Assembly (NCBI GenBank): GCA_963522035.1
Contig: CAUQYP010000003.1
Span: 16,714 to 80,713 of the forward strand
Length of the DNA stretch: 64,000 nt
Direction of reading: 5' to 3'
Origin: Noviherbaspirillum_A sp963522035
GTDB lineage: Bacteria; Pseudomonadota; Gammaproteobacteria; Burkholderiales; Burkholderiaceae_D
Positions 1 through 8,354 of the stretch are shown here, piece after piece. Within the stretch, counting starts at the first letter, position 1. The number at the start of each line of letters is the position of its first letter. A program made the position numbers and the translations under genes. The notes under the pieces were generated by a model. The model was not told the origin of the DNA. It saw only the letters and a list, made by a program, of their open reading frames with translations, and did no database searches.

Positions 1-1
1 G

Positions 2-463
2 CAGCTGAAGGAGCGCACCAATGCCGCGCTGGCCATGGTGGGCCTGACGCATGCGGCGCAAAAGCGGCCGCATGAAATCTCCGGCGGCATGAAGCAGCGC
101 GTCGGCATCGCCCGCGCGCTGTCGATGGAACCCAAGGTGCTGCTGATGGACGAGCCCTTCGGCGCACTCGACGCGCTGACCCGCGCGCACCTGCAGGACG
201 AGCTGTTGAAGATCGTCGTTCGCACCAGTTCGACAGTGGTGATGGTGACCCACGATGTCGACGAGGCCGTGCTGCTGTCGGACCGCATCGTGATGATGAC
301 CAATGGCCCGGCCGCGACCATCGGCGAGATTTTGAAGGTGGAACTGGCGCGGCCGCGGGAGCGTGTGGCGCTGGCGCAGGATGCACGCTATTCGCAATAC
401 CGGACAGCGGTGCTGGAGTTCCTGTATCACCGCCAGGCGCATCCGGCGAAGGAGGCGGCCTGA
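2..463 (+). CDS. Nitrate/nitrite-type ABC transporter ATP-binding protein (3' part)
   Basis: The C-terminal ~153 residues of an ABC ATPase; the start and the Walker A motif lie before the window. Visible are the ABC signature ISGGMKQRVGIARAL, Walker B with D-loop VLLMDEPFGALD, and the switch histidine in VMVTHDVDEAV. The stretch after it (LLSDRIVMMTNGPAATIGEI) is typical of the NrtD/NasD/SsuB branch that drives periplasmic-binding-protein-dependent uptake of nitrate, cyanate or sulfonates; nitrate is the closest match by eye. It would act on the cytoplasmic face of the inner membrane with a permease partner off the window. It ends 20 bases from the convergent ankyrin gene. Substrate assignment is inference from pattern memory. 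Confidence 0.85.
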   Translation, partial: QLKERTNAALAMVGLTHAAQKRPHEISGGMKQRVGIARALSMEPKVLLMDEPFGALDALTRAHLQDELLKIVVRTSSTVVMVTHDVDEAVLLSDRIVMMTNGPAATIGEILKVELARPRERVALAQDARYSQYRTAVLEFLYHRQAHPAKEAA

Positions 464-482
464 GGCAAGGGCCGGCATCCTG

Positions 483-3400
483 TTACTGGTTGGGCAAATC
501 GAGAATGCGCGCGACGTGGTCGAGAATATCGAGGATGGCCTCTCGGTCCGGCATCGACGCCGCTAGCTCCCGTGCCCGAAACAGTGCACGCGTTTGCATT
601 GCCTCGCTTGATGCATGCTTGCCGCTGCGTGCCAGCTCTTCGAAAAGCCTGCCGACGTGTTTTATTCTCATGTCGGTCATCGTCGAAAAGGGCATTCGCC
701 GAATGGCGCAGAACATCAATGCCATCCATTCGATGATGTGCGCCTCGTTCGCGTCCGTTGCGGCAAGCACGCGCACTATTTCCGTAAAGTCCAGTCCAGT
801 GTCGGGCTCATAGGTCTCCATGCCGTCAGACGAGGCCCAAGGCCTGATTTTGAACAGCAGACGTACGATGTCCAGGTTCGGCCGTGTGCTGGTCAGTGCG
901 CGTGCGAGCAAGGACTGGCCTTCGACCCTGCTACAAGCGGCATCGGCGCCGCGCTCGAGCAGGCTCACGCAGGCCGGCAGGCTGCCTAGCGTCACCGCGT
1001 GCTGCAGCAGGTCGGTCAGCGCCGCTGGACTCAGCACCAGCTCGCGTGACTTCATGACCAGAAGCGCGAACGCGCGGTGTTTGCCACCTGCTGCCGCTTT
1101 CCTTGAAAGTTGCGGGAAAGCCGCGGCGAGCTCATGCGGATGCCGGTCCTGGTTCAGCATGATATTCACGGCACTCCCATCGTCTGCCTCGATGGCGCGC
1201 GACAGCGCGCTGGCCTTCTGACTATGCCTCGCACAGGCATGCGCGCCGTGCGCCAGCAATACCTCGATCACCTTGTGTTCCCGGCGTTGCACCGCGAGGA
1301 TGAGCGGGTTTTCATCGGCCGGTGCGGCTGGCGGCAACTGCAGGCCGCCTTGGGCCAGGATCAGCTCGCAGGAAGCGGTGCAGCCAAGCGTTACGGCCCA
1401 CATCAGCCTGCGCGACAGCACTTCCCGCGCGGTGGATAGGTCGATCTTGCAGGCCAGCAAAATGAGATGGAATAGTGCCTGCTTGCCGCCACCGCTGGCG
1501 AGTTTGAGAGCACGGTCGGCGTCGCCGTTGTCCGCATTGAGCAACTGCATGAGCGGCGCCGTGCCTTGCAACAGCGCCGAGGCAAATTCAGGCGAGCCGG
1601 CATGCACGATTTCGACCAGCAGGGAATTTGCGCGATGCTGGAACCAGCGCGGTTCCAGCTTGCCGTCCTTGATGAGCGTAGTGGCCAAGCCAGGCAACTT
1701 CATCGCCACCGCAAGGTCCAGCAGCAGCCCTGCGTGATGCGGCTGGACGTACCGGTCCGGGCAATTGTCCACGATAAAGACGACCAGTTCACATGCCAGT
1801 TTCATGGGCTTCACGTCCCGCGCGGTCGCAAGGGCGCAATCGACGAGCGGGGCGGCCAGCGCATTGCCGGGAACGGCCACGGCATTGCCAAGCATGCTGG
1901 CGCCGCGCTTGAGCAGTTCGACGATCAATAGCCGATCATTGCGTTCGACCGCCGTCATCAGCGCATTGCGCCGGGATACCGGGTCGGGCGTCTCAATGCC
2001 GGCGCCGGCGTCCAGAGCGAGGCAGGCGTAGTGAACGCTGCCGTGGCGTGCAGCCTCGGCCAGTATGGCCTGGCTACTTGCGCGGACGATGTTGGTCGTG
2101 TCCGTTTTGAAGACCTTCTCCAGCAGCGCTTCCAGCGCTTCCTTGTCTGTCGCCTTTTGCCACAGACGCACGCCGTGGACATCAGGCAGGTCTGCGTCGG
2201 CCGCTCCATCGTTCGTCAGGCAGCGGATTACTGCGCCATTATTTGGTACATGAATTGCCACGAGAAGGCCTGCCTGAACGAAGCCGGCGAACTCGCTCTG
2301 CTGATCGACCGTCAAGGTCGCCTTGCCGCCGCAGAGGCGCTGCTTCTGGTCTGTCAGCATTTGCCTGACCACCTTCTGCTGGCCGCGAGCTGCGGCTAGG
2401 CTGAAGTCTTTCAGGCACTGCGCATCGAGTAGTAGCGCTTGGGGCTTGGTCGCACCCTTGCGCTGAAACTCGATCATCAGGTGATGCAATGCAGGCCATT
2501 CGCACAGCACCGCATGGGCAGTCGCGTCGTAGCCGTGGTTATCGGCGATGTCGCAGCTTGCCCCGGCTTGCAGGAGTAGTTCCACCATGGCGGTGTTTCC
2601 TCTGCGCACGGCTTCCACCAGTGCGGTGCGCTCCAGGCCGTTGGTTTGATCGACGTCGAGCGCCGCGCCCGACGCCAGCAGCAGGCGCGCGACATCCACA
2701 GCATCGTGCCGGCTAGAGGCAGCGGCCAGCAGCAACGGCGGATTGCCCCTGGCATCGGCTTGCCGAAGTAACTCAGGGCAGTGCAGCGCGCAGTGTTTGA
2801 CCAACATCTCGATGATCTCGAACGGCGCTTCGTAGGAAATCGCCAGGGTCAGCGCATTTTCGCCTGCATGCTCGATCAGCACGCGGGTGTAAAGATTTTT
2901 CGTGGCGCTGTCCAGTGGCTGATGTATTGCGTCGACGATTGTTTCGTTAAGTTCGCTCTCAACGTCAATCTCCTCAAGTCTGCTTGCCAGCGACGCCACT
3001 GCGATGAATGTGACCTTGCGTTGCGCAGGGCGAACCTCGAGGTCCGGTTTGGCCCCGCTCGCCAGCAGCTTCCTTACCTTGCCGGCGTTGTAGCAGAGGA
3101 TGGCGATATGCAGCGAGGTGGCACCTTCGTCGTTGCGCCGATTGACCGCATCCATGCCGCTGCCGTGATGGAAGCGCAGTTCGCGTTCCTGTGCAAGCTC
3201 GGCTCCTTCCACTTCACGGGCATCGCGGCTGGCCTTGAGCATGCGCGCGACAGGCTTGATTCGGTCCAGCGGAATATCGTTATCGCGAAGCTCGATGTTG
3301 AACTTCTGAAGCATTTCCAGCGTGGGAAATTCATGGGCAATGTCGACCTGCAGTTCTGGCGGAAAGGTCAACAGCAGCGCCTGGTGGGCTTGCGCTTCGT

Positions 3401-3509
3401 GGGTGGACTGCTGGGTCGGGAGCGATTGCGCCAGGGGTGGCGCATTCGGAAGTGTGGTCCTGCCTGCGGTGGAAAATGTTGTCGATGAATTTGCGGTGTT
3501 CGGATGCAC
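483..3509 (-). CDS. Large ankyrin-repeat protein (1008 aa)
   Basis: A 1008-residue protein with ankyrin-like repeats spread along its length. Examples are helices ending in KLLASGAKPD, RLLLASGAALD, ELLLQAGASCD, ELLKRGAS, EVLLAHGAHAC and SLLERGADAAC, each followed by a loop into the next repeat. The start is GTG at 3509, chosen because a strong Shine-Dalgarno (GGGAGGA) lies about 6 bases upstream. The first ~45 residues are rich in Ser, Thr, Gln and Pro with no hydrophobic signal peptide. No enzymatic domain is recognisable. Ankyrin arrays bind proteins, so a scaffold, inhibitor or secreted effector are all possible. It stands alone on the minus strand between a transporter gene and a lipoprotein gene. 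Function unknown. Confidence 0.8.
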   Translation of the reverse strand: MHPNTANSSTTFSTAGRTTLPNAPPLAQSLPTQQSTHEAQAHQALLLTFPPELQVDIAHEFPTLEMLQKFNIELRDNDIPLDRIKPVARMLKASRDAREVEGAELAQERELRFHHGSGMDAVNRRNDEGATSLHIAILCYNAGKVRKLLASGAKPDLEVRPAQRKVTFIAVASLASRLEEIDVESELNETIVDAIHQPLDSATKNLYTRVLIEHAGENALTLAISYEAPFEIIEMLVKHCALHCPELLRQADARGNPPLLLAAASSRHDAVDVARLLLASGAALDVDQTNGLERTALVEAVRRGNTAMVELLLQAGASCDIADNHGYDATAHAVLCEWPALHHLMIEFQRKGATKPQALLLDAQCLKDFSLAAARGQQKVVRQMLTDQKQRLCGGKATLTVDQQSEFAGFVQAGLLVAIHVPNNGAVIRCLTNDGAADADLPDVHGVRLWQKATDKEALEALLEKVFKTDTTNIVRASSQAILAEAARHGSVHYACLALDAGAGIETPDPVSRRNALMTAVERNDRLLIVELLKRGASMLGNAVAVPGNALAAPLVDCALATARDVKPMKLACELVVFIVDNCPDRYVQPHHAGLLLDLAVAMKLPGLATTLIKDGKLEPRWFQHRANSLLVEIVHAGSPEFASALLQGTAPLMQLLNADNGDADRALKLASGGGKQALFHLILLACKIDLSTAREVLSRRLMWAVTLGCTASCELILAQGGLQLPPAAPADENPLILAVQRREHKVIEVLLAHGAHACARHSQKASALSRAIEADDGSAVNIMLNQDRHPHELAAAFPQLSRKAAAGGKHRAFALLVMKSRELVLSPAALTDLLQHAVTLGSLPACVSLLERGADAACSRVEGQSLLARALTSTRPNLDIVRLLFKIRPWASSDGMETYEPDTGLDFTEIVRVLAATDANEAHIIEWMALMFCAIRRMPFSTMTDMRIKHVGRLFEELARSGKHASSEAMQTRALFRARELAASMPDREAILDILDHVARILDLPNQ

Positions 3510-3658
3510 TGATATTCCTCCCTTTGAAATTAAACAGTGGGAGGTAGTAGGAATACGTGCGTTTCAGTTCCGACGAACCGGCGACTTGCTGAAATGCCAG
3601 GCGGGAAAAAGCTTGTCGATGATCGTTGCCATCAGGCTAACGCAGTAGCCGCTTGTCG

Positions 3659-4297
3659 CTACCGCGCCGGCTCCAGCTTCACTTCCAGCACGCGCGGCAC
3701 GCCGCTCGGTCCCGGGAAGTCGGCAAAGGCGCTGCGTACTATGGCCGGCATCACCGCCGCCAGCGACGGGTTCTGGCCCTCGCTGTTGACCGTTACCTGG
3801 TAAAGGTTCTTGCGGTCCGCGGCGCGCGCAATGGTGAGTTCGAGCCTGCGGCTGTAGCTGACGAAGCGTCGTTCGACCGGCTGCACGATAGGCGGCGCAA
3901 ACCAGAACGGGTCGGCATACGGTCCGTAAAAACCGTAGGGATAACGGTAGCGCCCGAAGCCGGGGCCGTACCACGGGTCGACCACCACCTGCTCGATGAC
4001 GCGCATGTCGCGCGCCTCGACCTGGTAGCGCATGCTTACCTGCAGCCGGGCGCCGGCCCTCTCCGTAAATCCCAGCCGCAGCAATTCGCCGCGCACCAGG
4101 TTTTCATAACTGCGGTATTCGAGGTCGTTTTCCTGCCGGGCATCACGGCTGAACGCATAGGTCTTGTCGCCGAAGTCGGTCGCAGGCTCATGGAAGGCCG
4201 TGACTTCGCTGCGCACGATGGTGCCGGCGCAGCCCGACAGCATCAGCGCGAACAGCAGGGCCAGCCAGAACGGAAAGCGGGAAAGAGTGGACTTCAT
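3659..4297 (-). CDS. DUF4136-family lipoprotein
   Basis: A 212-residue exported lipoprotein. The N-terminus has a short basic region, a hydrophobic stretch and the lipobox LSGC, so the mature protein should begin at Cys22 or so and be anchored in the envelope. The remainder (FGDKTYAFSRD, then a beta-rich segment with a Tyr/Pro/Gly-rich loop around WYGPGFGRYRYPYGFYGPY) matches the DUF4136 family, whose role is not established. Start at 4297 is supported by AAGGAG about 6 bases upstream. It lies downstream of hemL on the same strand with a 42-base gap and may be read from the hemL promoter. Confidence 0.8.
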   Translation of the reverse strand: MKSTLSRFPFWLALLFALMLSGCAGTIVRSEVTAFHEPATDFGDKTYAFSRDARQENDLEYRSYENLVRGELLRLGFTERAGARLQVSMRYQVEARDMRVIEQVVVDPWYGPGFGRYRYPYGFYGPYADPFWFAPPIVQPVERRFVSYSRRLELTIARAADRKNLYQVTVNSEGQNPSLAAVMPAIVRSAFADFPGPSGVPRVLEVKLEPAR

Positions 4298-4339
4298 GCG
4301 CTACTCCTTGCAGGTGGTTCGATGGTGGTGCGGCCGCTT

Positions 4340-5623
4340 CTAGCGCAAGGCCGCAAACGCCTGGCGCGCCGCCTCCAGCGTCGCATCGATGACCGCGTCG
4401 CCATGCTGCGCCGACACGAAGCCGGCCTCGAACGCAGACGGCGCCAGGTAGACGCCGGCGTCCAGCATCGCATGGAAGAACTTGTTGAACGCGGCCTTGT
4501 CGCATTTCATCATCTCGGCATAATTGCGCGGCACGTCTTCCGTGAAATACAGCCCGAACATGCCGCCGACCGAGTTGGCGCAGAACGGCACGCCCGCCTC
4601 GTGCGCGGCGTCGCTGAAGCCGGCCGCCATGCGCGCGGTCTGCGCCGACAGCGCATCGTAGAAGCCGGGCGCCTGGACCAGCTTCAGCGTGGTCATGCCG
4701 GCGGCCACGGCCACCGGATTGCCCGACAGCGTGCCGGCCTGGTAGACGCCGCCCAGCGGCGCCAGGTGCTTCATCAGCGCCGCGCTGGCCCCGAATGCGG
4801 CGACCGGCAAGCCGCCGCCGATCACCTTGCCCAGCACCGTCATGTCCGGCTTGATCCCGTACAGCGACTGCGCGCCGCCGAGCGCCACGCGAAAGCCCGA
4901 CATCACTTCATCGAACGCCAGCAGCGCGCCGTGCTTCGTGCAAAGGTCGCGCATGGTCTGCAGGAACTCGGGTGTCGCCGGCAGCAGGTTCATGTTGCCG
5001 GCCACCGGCTCCACGATCACGCAGGCGACACGGTCGCCCACCTTGGCGAACGTGTCTTCGAGCTGTTGTGGATCGTTATAGTCGAGCACCATGGTGTGGC
5101 GGGCGAAATCTTCCGGCACGCCGGCCGAGGTGGGGTTGCCGAAGGTCAGCATGCCGCTGCCGGCCTTCACCAGCAGCGAGTCGGCATGCCCGTGGTAGCA
5201 GCCTTCGAACTTGATGACCAGGTCGCGCCCGGTCGCGCCGCGCGCCAGGCGCAGCGCGCTCATGGCCGCCTCGGTGCCGGAGGACACCAGCCTGACCTGC
5301 TCCATGGACGGCACCAGCCGGCACAGTTCCTCGGCCATCAACACCTCGCCTTCGGTCGGCGCGCCGAAGGACAGGCCGCGTTCGGCCGCTTCCTGCACCG
5401 CCTTCACCACGGCCGGATGCGCATGGCCGACGATGGCCGGGCCCCAGGAGCCGATGTAGTCGATGTAGCGCCGGTCGTCGGCGTCCCAGAAGTAGGGGCC
5501 GGCTGCGCGGCTGATGAAGCGCGGCGTGCCGCCGACCGAGCGGAAGGCCCGTACCGGCGAGTTGACGCCGCCAGGCGTGCTGCGCTGCGCGCGTTCAAAC
5601 AGGGTGTCGTTATTCGATGTCAT
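4340..5623 (-). CDS. hemL: Glutamate-1-semialdehyde 2,1-aminomutase
   Basis: PLP enzyme of the C5 haem pathway: converts glutamate-1-semialdehyde to 5-aminolevulinate in the cytosol. The N-terminus reads FERAQRSTPGGVNSPVRAF, the hallmark of HemL. The PLP-binding lysine is in VLGKVIGGGLP (Lys266 from the chosen start), preceded by the cofactor-binding AFDEVMSGFR. At 427 residues it is full length. The start at 5623 gives the usual MTSNNDTLFERA terminus; an in-frame ATG 15 bases upstream (5638) is possible but has no ribosome site. thiD lies upstream on the same strand, 37 bases away from the chosen start. Confidence 0.95.
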   Translation of the reverse strand: MTSNNDTLFERAQRSTPGGVNSPVRAFRSVGGTPRFISRAAGPYFWDADDRRYIDYIGSWGPAIVGHAHPAVVKAVQEAAERGLSFGAPTEGEVLMAEELCRLVPSMEQVRLVSSGTEAAMSALRLARGATGRDLVIKFEGCYHGHADSLLVKAGSGMLTFGNPTSAGVPEDFARHTMVLDYNDPQQLEDTFAKVGDRVACVIVEPVAGNMNLLPATPEFLQTMRDLCTKHGALLAFDEVMSGFRVALGGAQSLYGIKPDMTVLGKVIGGGLPVAAFGASAALMKHLAPLGGVYQAGTLSGNPVAVAAGMTTLKLVQAPGFYDALSAQTARMAAGFSDAAHEAGVPFCANSVGGMFGLYFTEDVPRNYAEMMKCDKAAFNKFFHAMLDAGVYLAPSAFEAGFVSAQHGDAVIDATLEAARQAFAALR

Positions 5624-5660
5624 TGCGATACTCTTCATAAGTTGGGGCGGCAGGCAGCGT

Positions 5661-6485
5661 TCAAGCCAGGTCGTCCGGCTCGCGCGCCCAGAACAGGCGG
5701 TCGGGGATCAGCTTGCCCATGCCCATGCGGCCGGCATGCGCCAGTGCCGCGACGATGAATTCCTGCGCTTCCAGCACGGCTTCCGGCACGTCCAGCCCGT
5801 TCGCCAGCATCGCCGCGACCGTGGCGGAGAGCGTGCTGCCGGCGCCGCTGAAAGCGCCGGGCTGGCGCGCCCAGCGGTCGTGCCGGACCCGGCCGGACTC
5901 GTTGTACAGGCTGTTGGCGACATTGTGCACGTCGTCCGGCGTGCCGGTGACGAATACGTACTCGCAGCCGAGATCGATCAAGTGCATGACATCGTCAGTA
6001 AGCGTGTCGCGGTTGACCGGCTCGCGCCAGGTCTCCGCCAGCCGGGACAGTTCGACCGTGGACAGCAGCAGCAGGGTGGTCTGCGGCACCAGCAGCTCGC
6101 GCAGCGCGACCAGCAGGTCGTCGCCGTCGTCGCCGAGGTCGGGCATGCGGCTGGAAAACGGGTCCAGCACCAGTGGAATGTCAGGGTAGTCGGAAACGAT
6201 CTCGGCAATCACCGACACGTTCTCGATGCCGCCCAGGTAGCCGACCTTGAACCCGGTTACCGGCATGTCCTCGAGGATGACCCTGGCCTGGTCGGACACC
6301 CAGTCGGCATCGATGGTCTGCGTGTCCTCGATGCGGGCGGTATCGCCCACCGCGATGGCCGTGATTACCGACAAACCATGGCAGCCCATCGCGGCAAACG
6401 ACGCCAGGTCTGCCTGGATGCCGGTCGCGCCGACCGGATCGGCGACATTAAAGCTCATCACGAGCGGAGAAGTTTGGTTTTGCAC
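5661..6485 (-). CDS. thiD: Hydroxymethylpyrimidine/phosphomethylpyrimidine kinase
   Basis: Thiamine-pathway kinase that phosphorylates HMP and HMP-phosphate in the cytosol. Recognisable are the N-terminal substrate loop MSFNVADPVGATGIQADL, the mid-protein PLVLDPF segment, and the C-terminal GAFSGAGSTLSATVAAML, which corresponds to the ribokinase-family anion hole/catalytic region. The canonical catalytic Asp-containing GTGC motif appears here as GAGS with no adjacent Asp, a departure worth noting. The start is a GTG at 6485 (VQNQTSPLVMSFN), giving 274 residues; extending to 6554 would overlap the divergent rubredoxin gene. Divergently arranged with the rubredoxin gene across 53 bases that must hold both promoters. 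Confidence 0.85.
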   Translation of the reverse strand: MQNQTSPLVMSFNVADPVGATGIQADLASFAAMGCHGLSVITAIAVGDTARIEDTQTIDADWVSDQARVILEDMPVTGFKVGYLGGIENVSVIAEIVSDYPDIPLVLDPFSSRMPDLGDDGDDLLVALRELLVPQTTLLLLSTVELSRLAETWREPVNRDTLTDDVMHLIDLGCEYVFVTGTPDDVHNVANSLYNESGRVRHDRWARQPGAFSGAGSTLSATVAAMLANGLDVPEAVLEAQEFIVAALAHAGRMGMGKLIPDRLFWAREPDDLA

Positions 6486-6538
6486 AGGGACTAGATTAAG
6501 ATATCCGACTTTGCATTTTACTTGAAGGGCAGTACACC

Positions 6539-6736
6539 GTGAGCAATAACACAACAGCCGCAGCGACCGACTACAAGACCTGGATGTGCCTGATTTGCGG
6601 CTGGATCTACGACGAGGCCGAAGGCCTGCCGGAAGAGGGCATTGCCGCCGGTACCCGCTGGGACGACGTGCCGATGAACTGGACCTGCCCGGAATGCGGT
6701 GCCAGGAAAGAAGACTTCGAGATGGTCGCGATTTAA
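6539..6736 (+). CDS. rubA: Rubredoxin
   Basis: A 65-residue one-iron electron carrier. Two CxxCG knuckles are present: CLICG at residues 17-21 and CPECG at about 50-54, with the conserved Y, W and P residues (KTWM, WIYDEAEG, VPMNWTCPECG). The start is GTG at 6539. It is followed, after about 170 non-coding bases, by the pil-chp operon; this adjacency is common in Burkholderiales but no functional link is known. The electron-transfer partner cannot be told from the window. Confidence 0.95.
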   Translation: MSNNTTAAATDYKTWMCLICGWIYDEAEGLPEEGIAAGTRWDDVPMNWTCPECGARKEDFEMVAI

Positions 6737-6904
6737 CAATTCAAAAAATCGTTCGCCGCACATTTGTTCGATCACCAATAGGAACTACCGATTCATTCGC
6801 ATAAAAACCACGCCGCCGCCTGAGCCGTCGATGCTGTCGATTTAACGATCTTGCTTTTAGTCATGAATGCACCTTATATTAATGAGGTTCAACAGGATGA
6901 CGCG

Positions 6905-7306
6905 ATGACAATTTCGACAGATAACGGCGCCCTGAAAATCATGGTGATCGATGACAGCAGCACTATCAGGCGGTCGGCGGAGATTTTCATGGGGCAGGCA
7001 GGCTACCAGGTGGTCCTGGCCGACGACGGCTTCGACGCGCTTGCCAAGATGAACGACCATCATCCGGCGCTGATCTTCTGCGACATCCTGATGCCGCGGC
7101 TGGACGGCTACCAAACCTGCGCCCTCATCCGCAAGAGCGCGCGCTTCCATTCCACACCCGTAGTCATGCTGTCCTCCAAGGACGGCCTGTTCGACCGCGC
7201 GCGCGGCGCGATGGTCGGCTCCAACGCCTATCTCACCAAGCCCTTTACAAAAGACAGCCTGCTGCGCACCGTGCGTGAATTCACGGCCGCGGCGGTCTCC
7301 CGGTAA
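6905..7306 (+). CDS. pilG: Twitching motility response regulator PilG
   Basis: Stand-alone CheY-like receiver of 133 residues. It has the acidic pair in IMVIDDSS, the phospho-acceptor Asp in LIFCDILMPRLDG, a conserved Ser/Thr in VVMLSSKDG and the lysine in YLTKPFTK. In the Pil-Chp system PilG receives phosphate from ChpA and promotes pilus extension and cAMP signalling. The start at 6905 is preferred because AGGA sits 7 bases upstream; ATGs at 6851 and 6863 are in frame. First gene of pilG-pilH-pilI-pilJ-chpA. Confidence 0.9.
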   Translation: MTISTDNGALKIMVIDDSSTIRRSAEIFMGQAGYQVVLADDGFDALAKMNDHHPALIFCDILMPRLDGYQTCALIRKSARFHSTPVVMLSSKDGLFDRARGAMVGSNAYLTKPFTKDSLLRTVREFTAAAVSR

Positions 7307-7339
7307 CGCCCCACCCGACCCATCCTCAAGGTTGATGCA

Positions 7340-7705
7340 ATGGCCATACAAAAAATCCTGATCGTCGACGATTCGCCGACCGAGCGCTACTTCCTGTCCG
7401 ACATCCTGATCAAGAACGGCTTTTCGGTGTCGACCGCCGAAAGCGGCGAGGAAGCGCTGCTGAAAGTGAAGGCCGACCGGCCGCAGCTGATCCTGATGGA
7501 CGTGGTGATGCCCGGGCAAAACGGTTTCCAGGTCACCCGCTCGATCAGCCGCAACCCTGACACGCAGGACGTGCCCATCATCATCTGCACCAGCAAGGGC
7601 CAGGAGACCGACCGTATCTGGGGCTTGCGGCAGGGCGCGCGCGACTACATCGTGAAGCCCGTGGACCCCCAGGAACTGCTGGCAAAAATCGCGGCGCTGG
7701 GCTAG
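7340..7705 (+). CDS. pilH: Twitching motility response regulator PilH
   Basis: A 121-residue single-domain receiver, 33 bases after pilG. Motifs are ILIVDDSPTERYFL at the N-terminus, the phospho-Asp in LILMDVVMPGQNGFQ, the Thr/Ser in IIICTSKGQ and Lys in YIVKPVDP. The second receiver of the Pil-Chp pathway, thought in Pseudomonas to counteract PilG and favour pilus retraction. The paired arrangement with pilG and the ensuing pilI make the assignment secure. Confidence 0.93.
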   Translation: MAIQKILIVDDSPTERYFLSDILIKNGFSVSTAESGEEALLKVKADRPQLILMDVVMPGQNGFQVTRSISRNPDTQDVPIIICTSKGQETDRIWGLRQGARDYIVKPVDPQELLAKIAALG

Positions 7706-7708
7706 GCC

Positions 7709-8302
7709 ATGGACCGCACCGAGTCGTCTCGGGAAACATCGCCAGCCCCGGCCCGCACGCCGCAGGCTGCTCCTGACCGGGCAGCGCGCCGGGCACGCAT
7801 GCGCGACTTCCAGACCCACCTGGTCGACCGCATGCATGCAGCGCAGAGCGGCGTCGACACCCATGTCAACCAGCTCGCCGTCATCATCGGCGGCAGCCGC
7901 TTCCTGCTGGACCTGACGCAGGCCGGCGAGATCACCACCGTCGGCGCGATCACCAGGGTGCCCTTGACCGCCGACTGGTTCCTGGGCCTGTCCAACCTGC
8001 GCGGCAACCTGGTCAGCGTCGTCGACCTGGCGCGCTTCCACGGGCTGGAGCCTACCGTCATCGACAAGGACAGCCGCATTGTCGCCTTCGCACCGGCGCT
8101 CGGCTTCAACTGCGGCCTGCTGGTGTCGCGCGTGCTGGGTTTGCGCAACATCGCCGGCATGACGTTAAAGATTTCGGCGTCGGATGCCGATACACCTCCA
8201 TGGCTGGCGCGACACCATGTCGACCAGGAGGCGCAGGACTGGACCGAACTTGATCTTTCCCTGATCACGCAGGATTCCCGATTTTTGCATGTAGGTTCAT
8301 GA
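7709..8302 (+). CDS. pilI: CheW-like adaptor PilI
   Basis: A 197-residue CheW-domain protein, starting 3 bases after pilH. The first ~35 residues are Ala/Pro/Arg-rich and probably disordered; the CheW fold runs from about 50 to 180, with LAVIIGGSRFLLDLTQAGEI and the hallmark WFLGLSNLRGNLVSVVDLARF. It should couple the PilJ receptor to the ChpA kinase at the inner membrane. No second CheW gene (chpC) or methylation genes (pilK, chpB) are visible in this operon. Confidence 0.9.
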   Translation: MDRTESSRETSPAPARTPQAAPDRAARRARMRDFQTHLVDRMHAAQSGVDTHVNQLAVIIGGSRFLLDLTQAGEITTVGAITRVPLTADWFLGLSNLRGNLVSVVDLARFHGLEPTVIDKDSRIVAFAPALGFNCGLLVSRVLGLRNIAGMTLKISASDADTPPWLARHHVDQEAQDWTELDLSLITQDSRFLHVGS

Positions 8303-8354
8303 CCGCCAGGCGGTCGCGCCTGGATTACCCGTTACCGGCATCAGGAGACATTGC

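Noticed and set aside
3653..5758. 701-codon open frame on the plus strand opposite the lipoprotein and hemL genes
   Set aside because: Translation is Arg/His/Ala-rich with no family resemblance; a by-product of high-GC codon bias in hemL, whose motifs are clear on the other strand.
6486..6538. TPP riboswitch before thiD
   Set aside because: Only 53 bases separate thiD from rubredoxin and no THI-box core (CUGAGA-type) is present.
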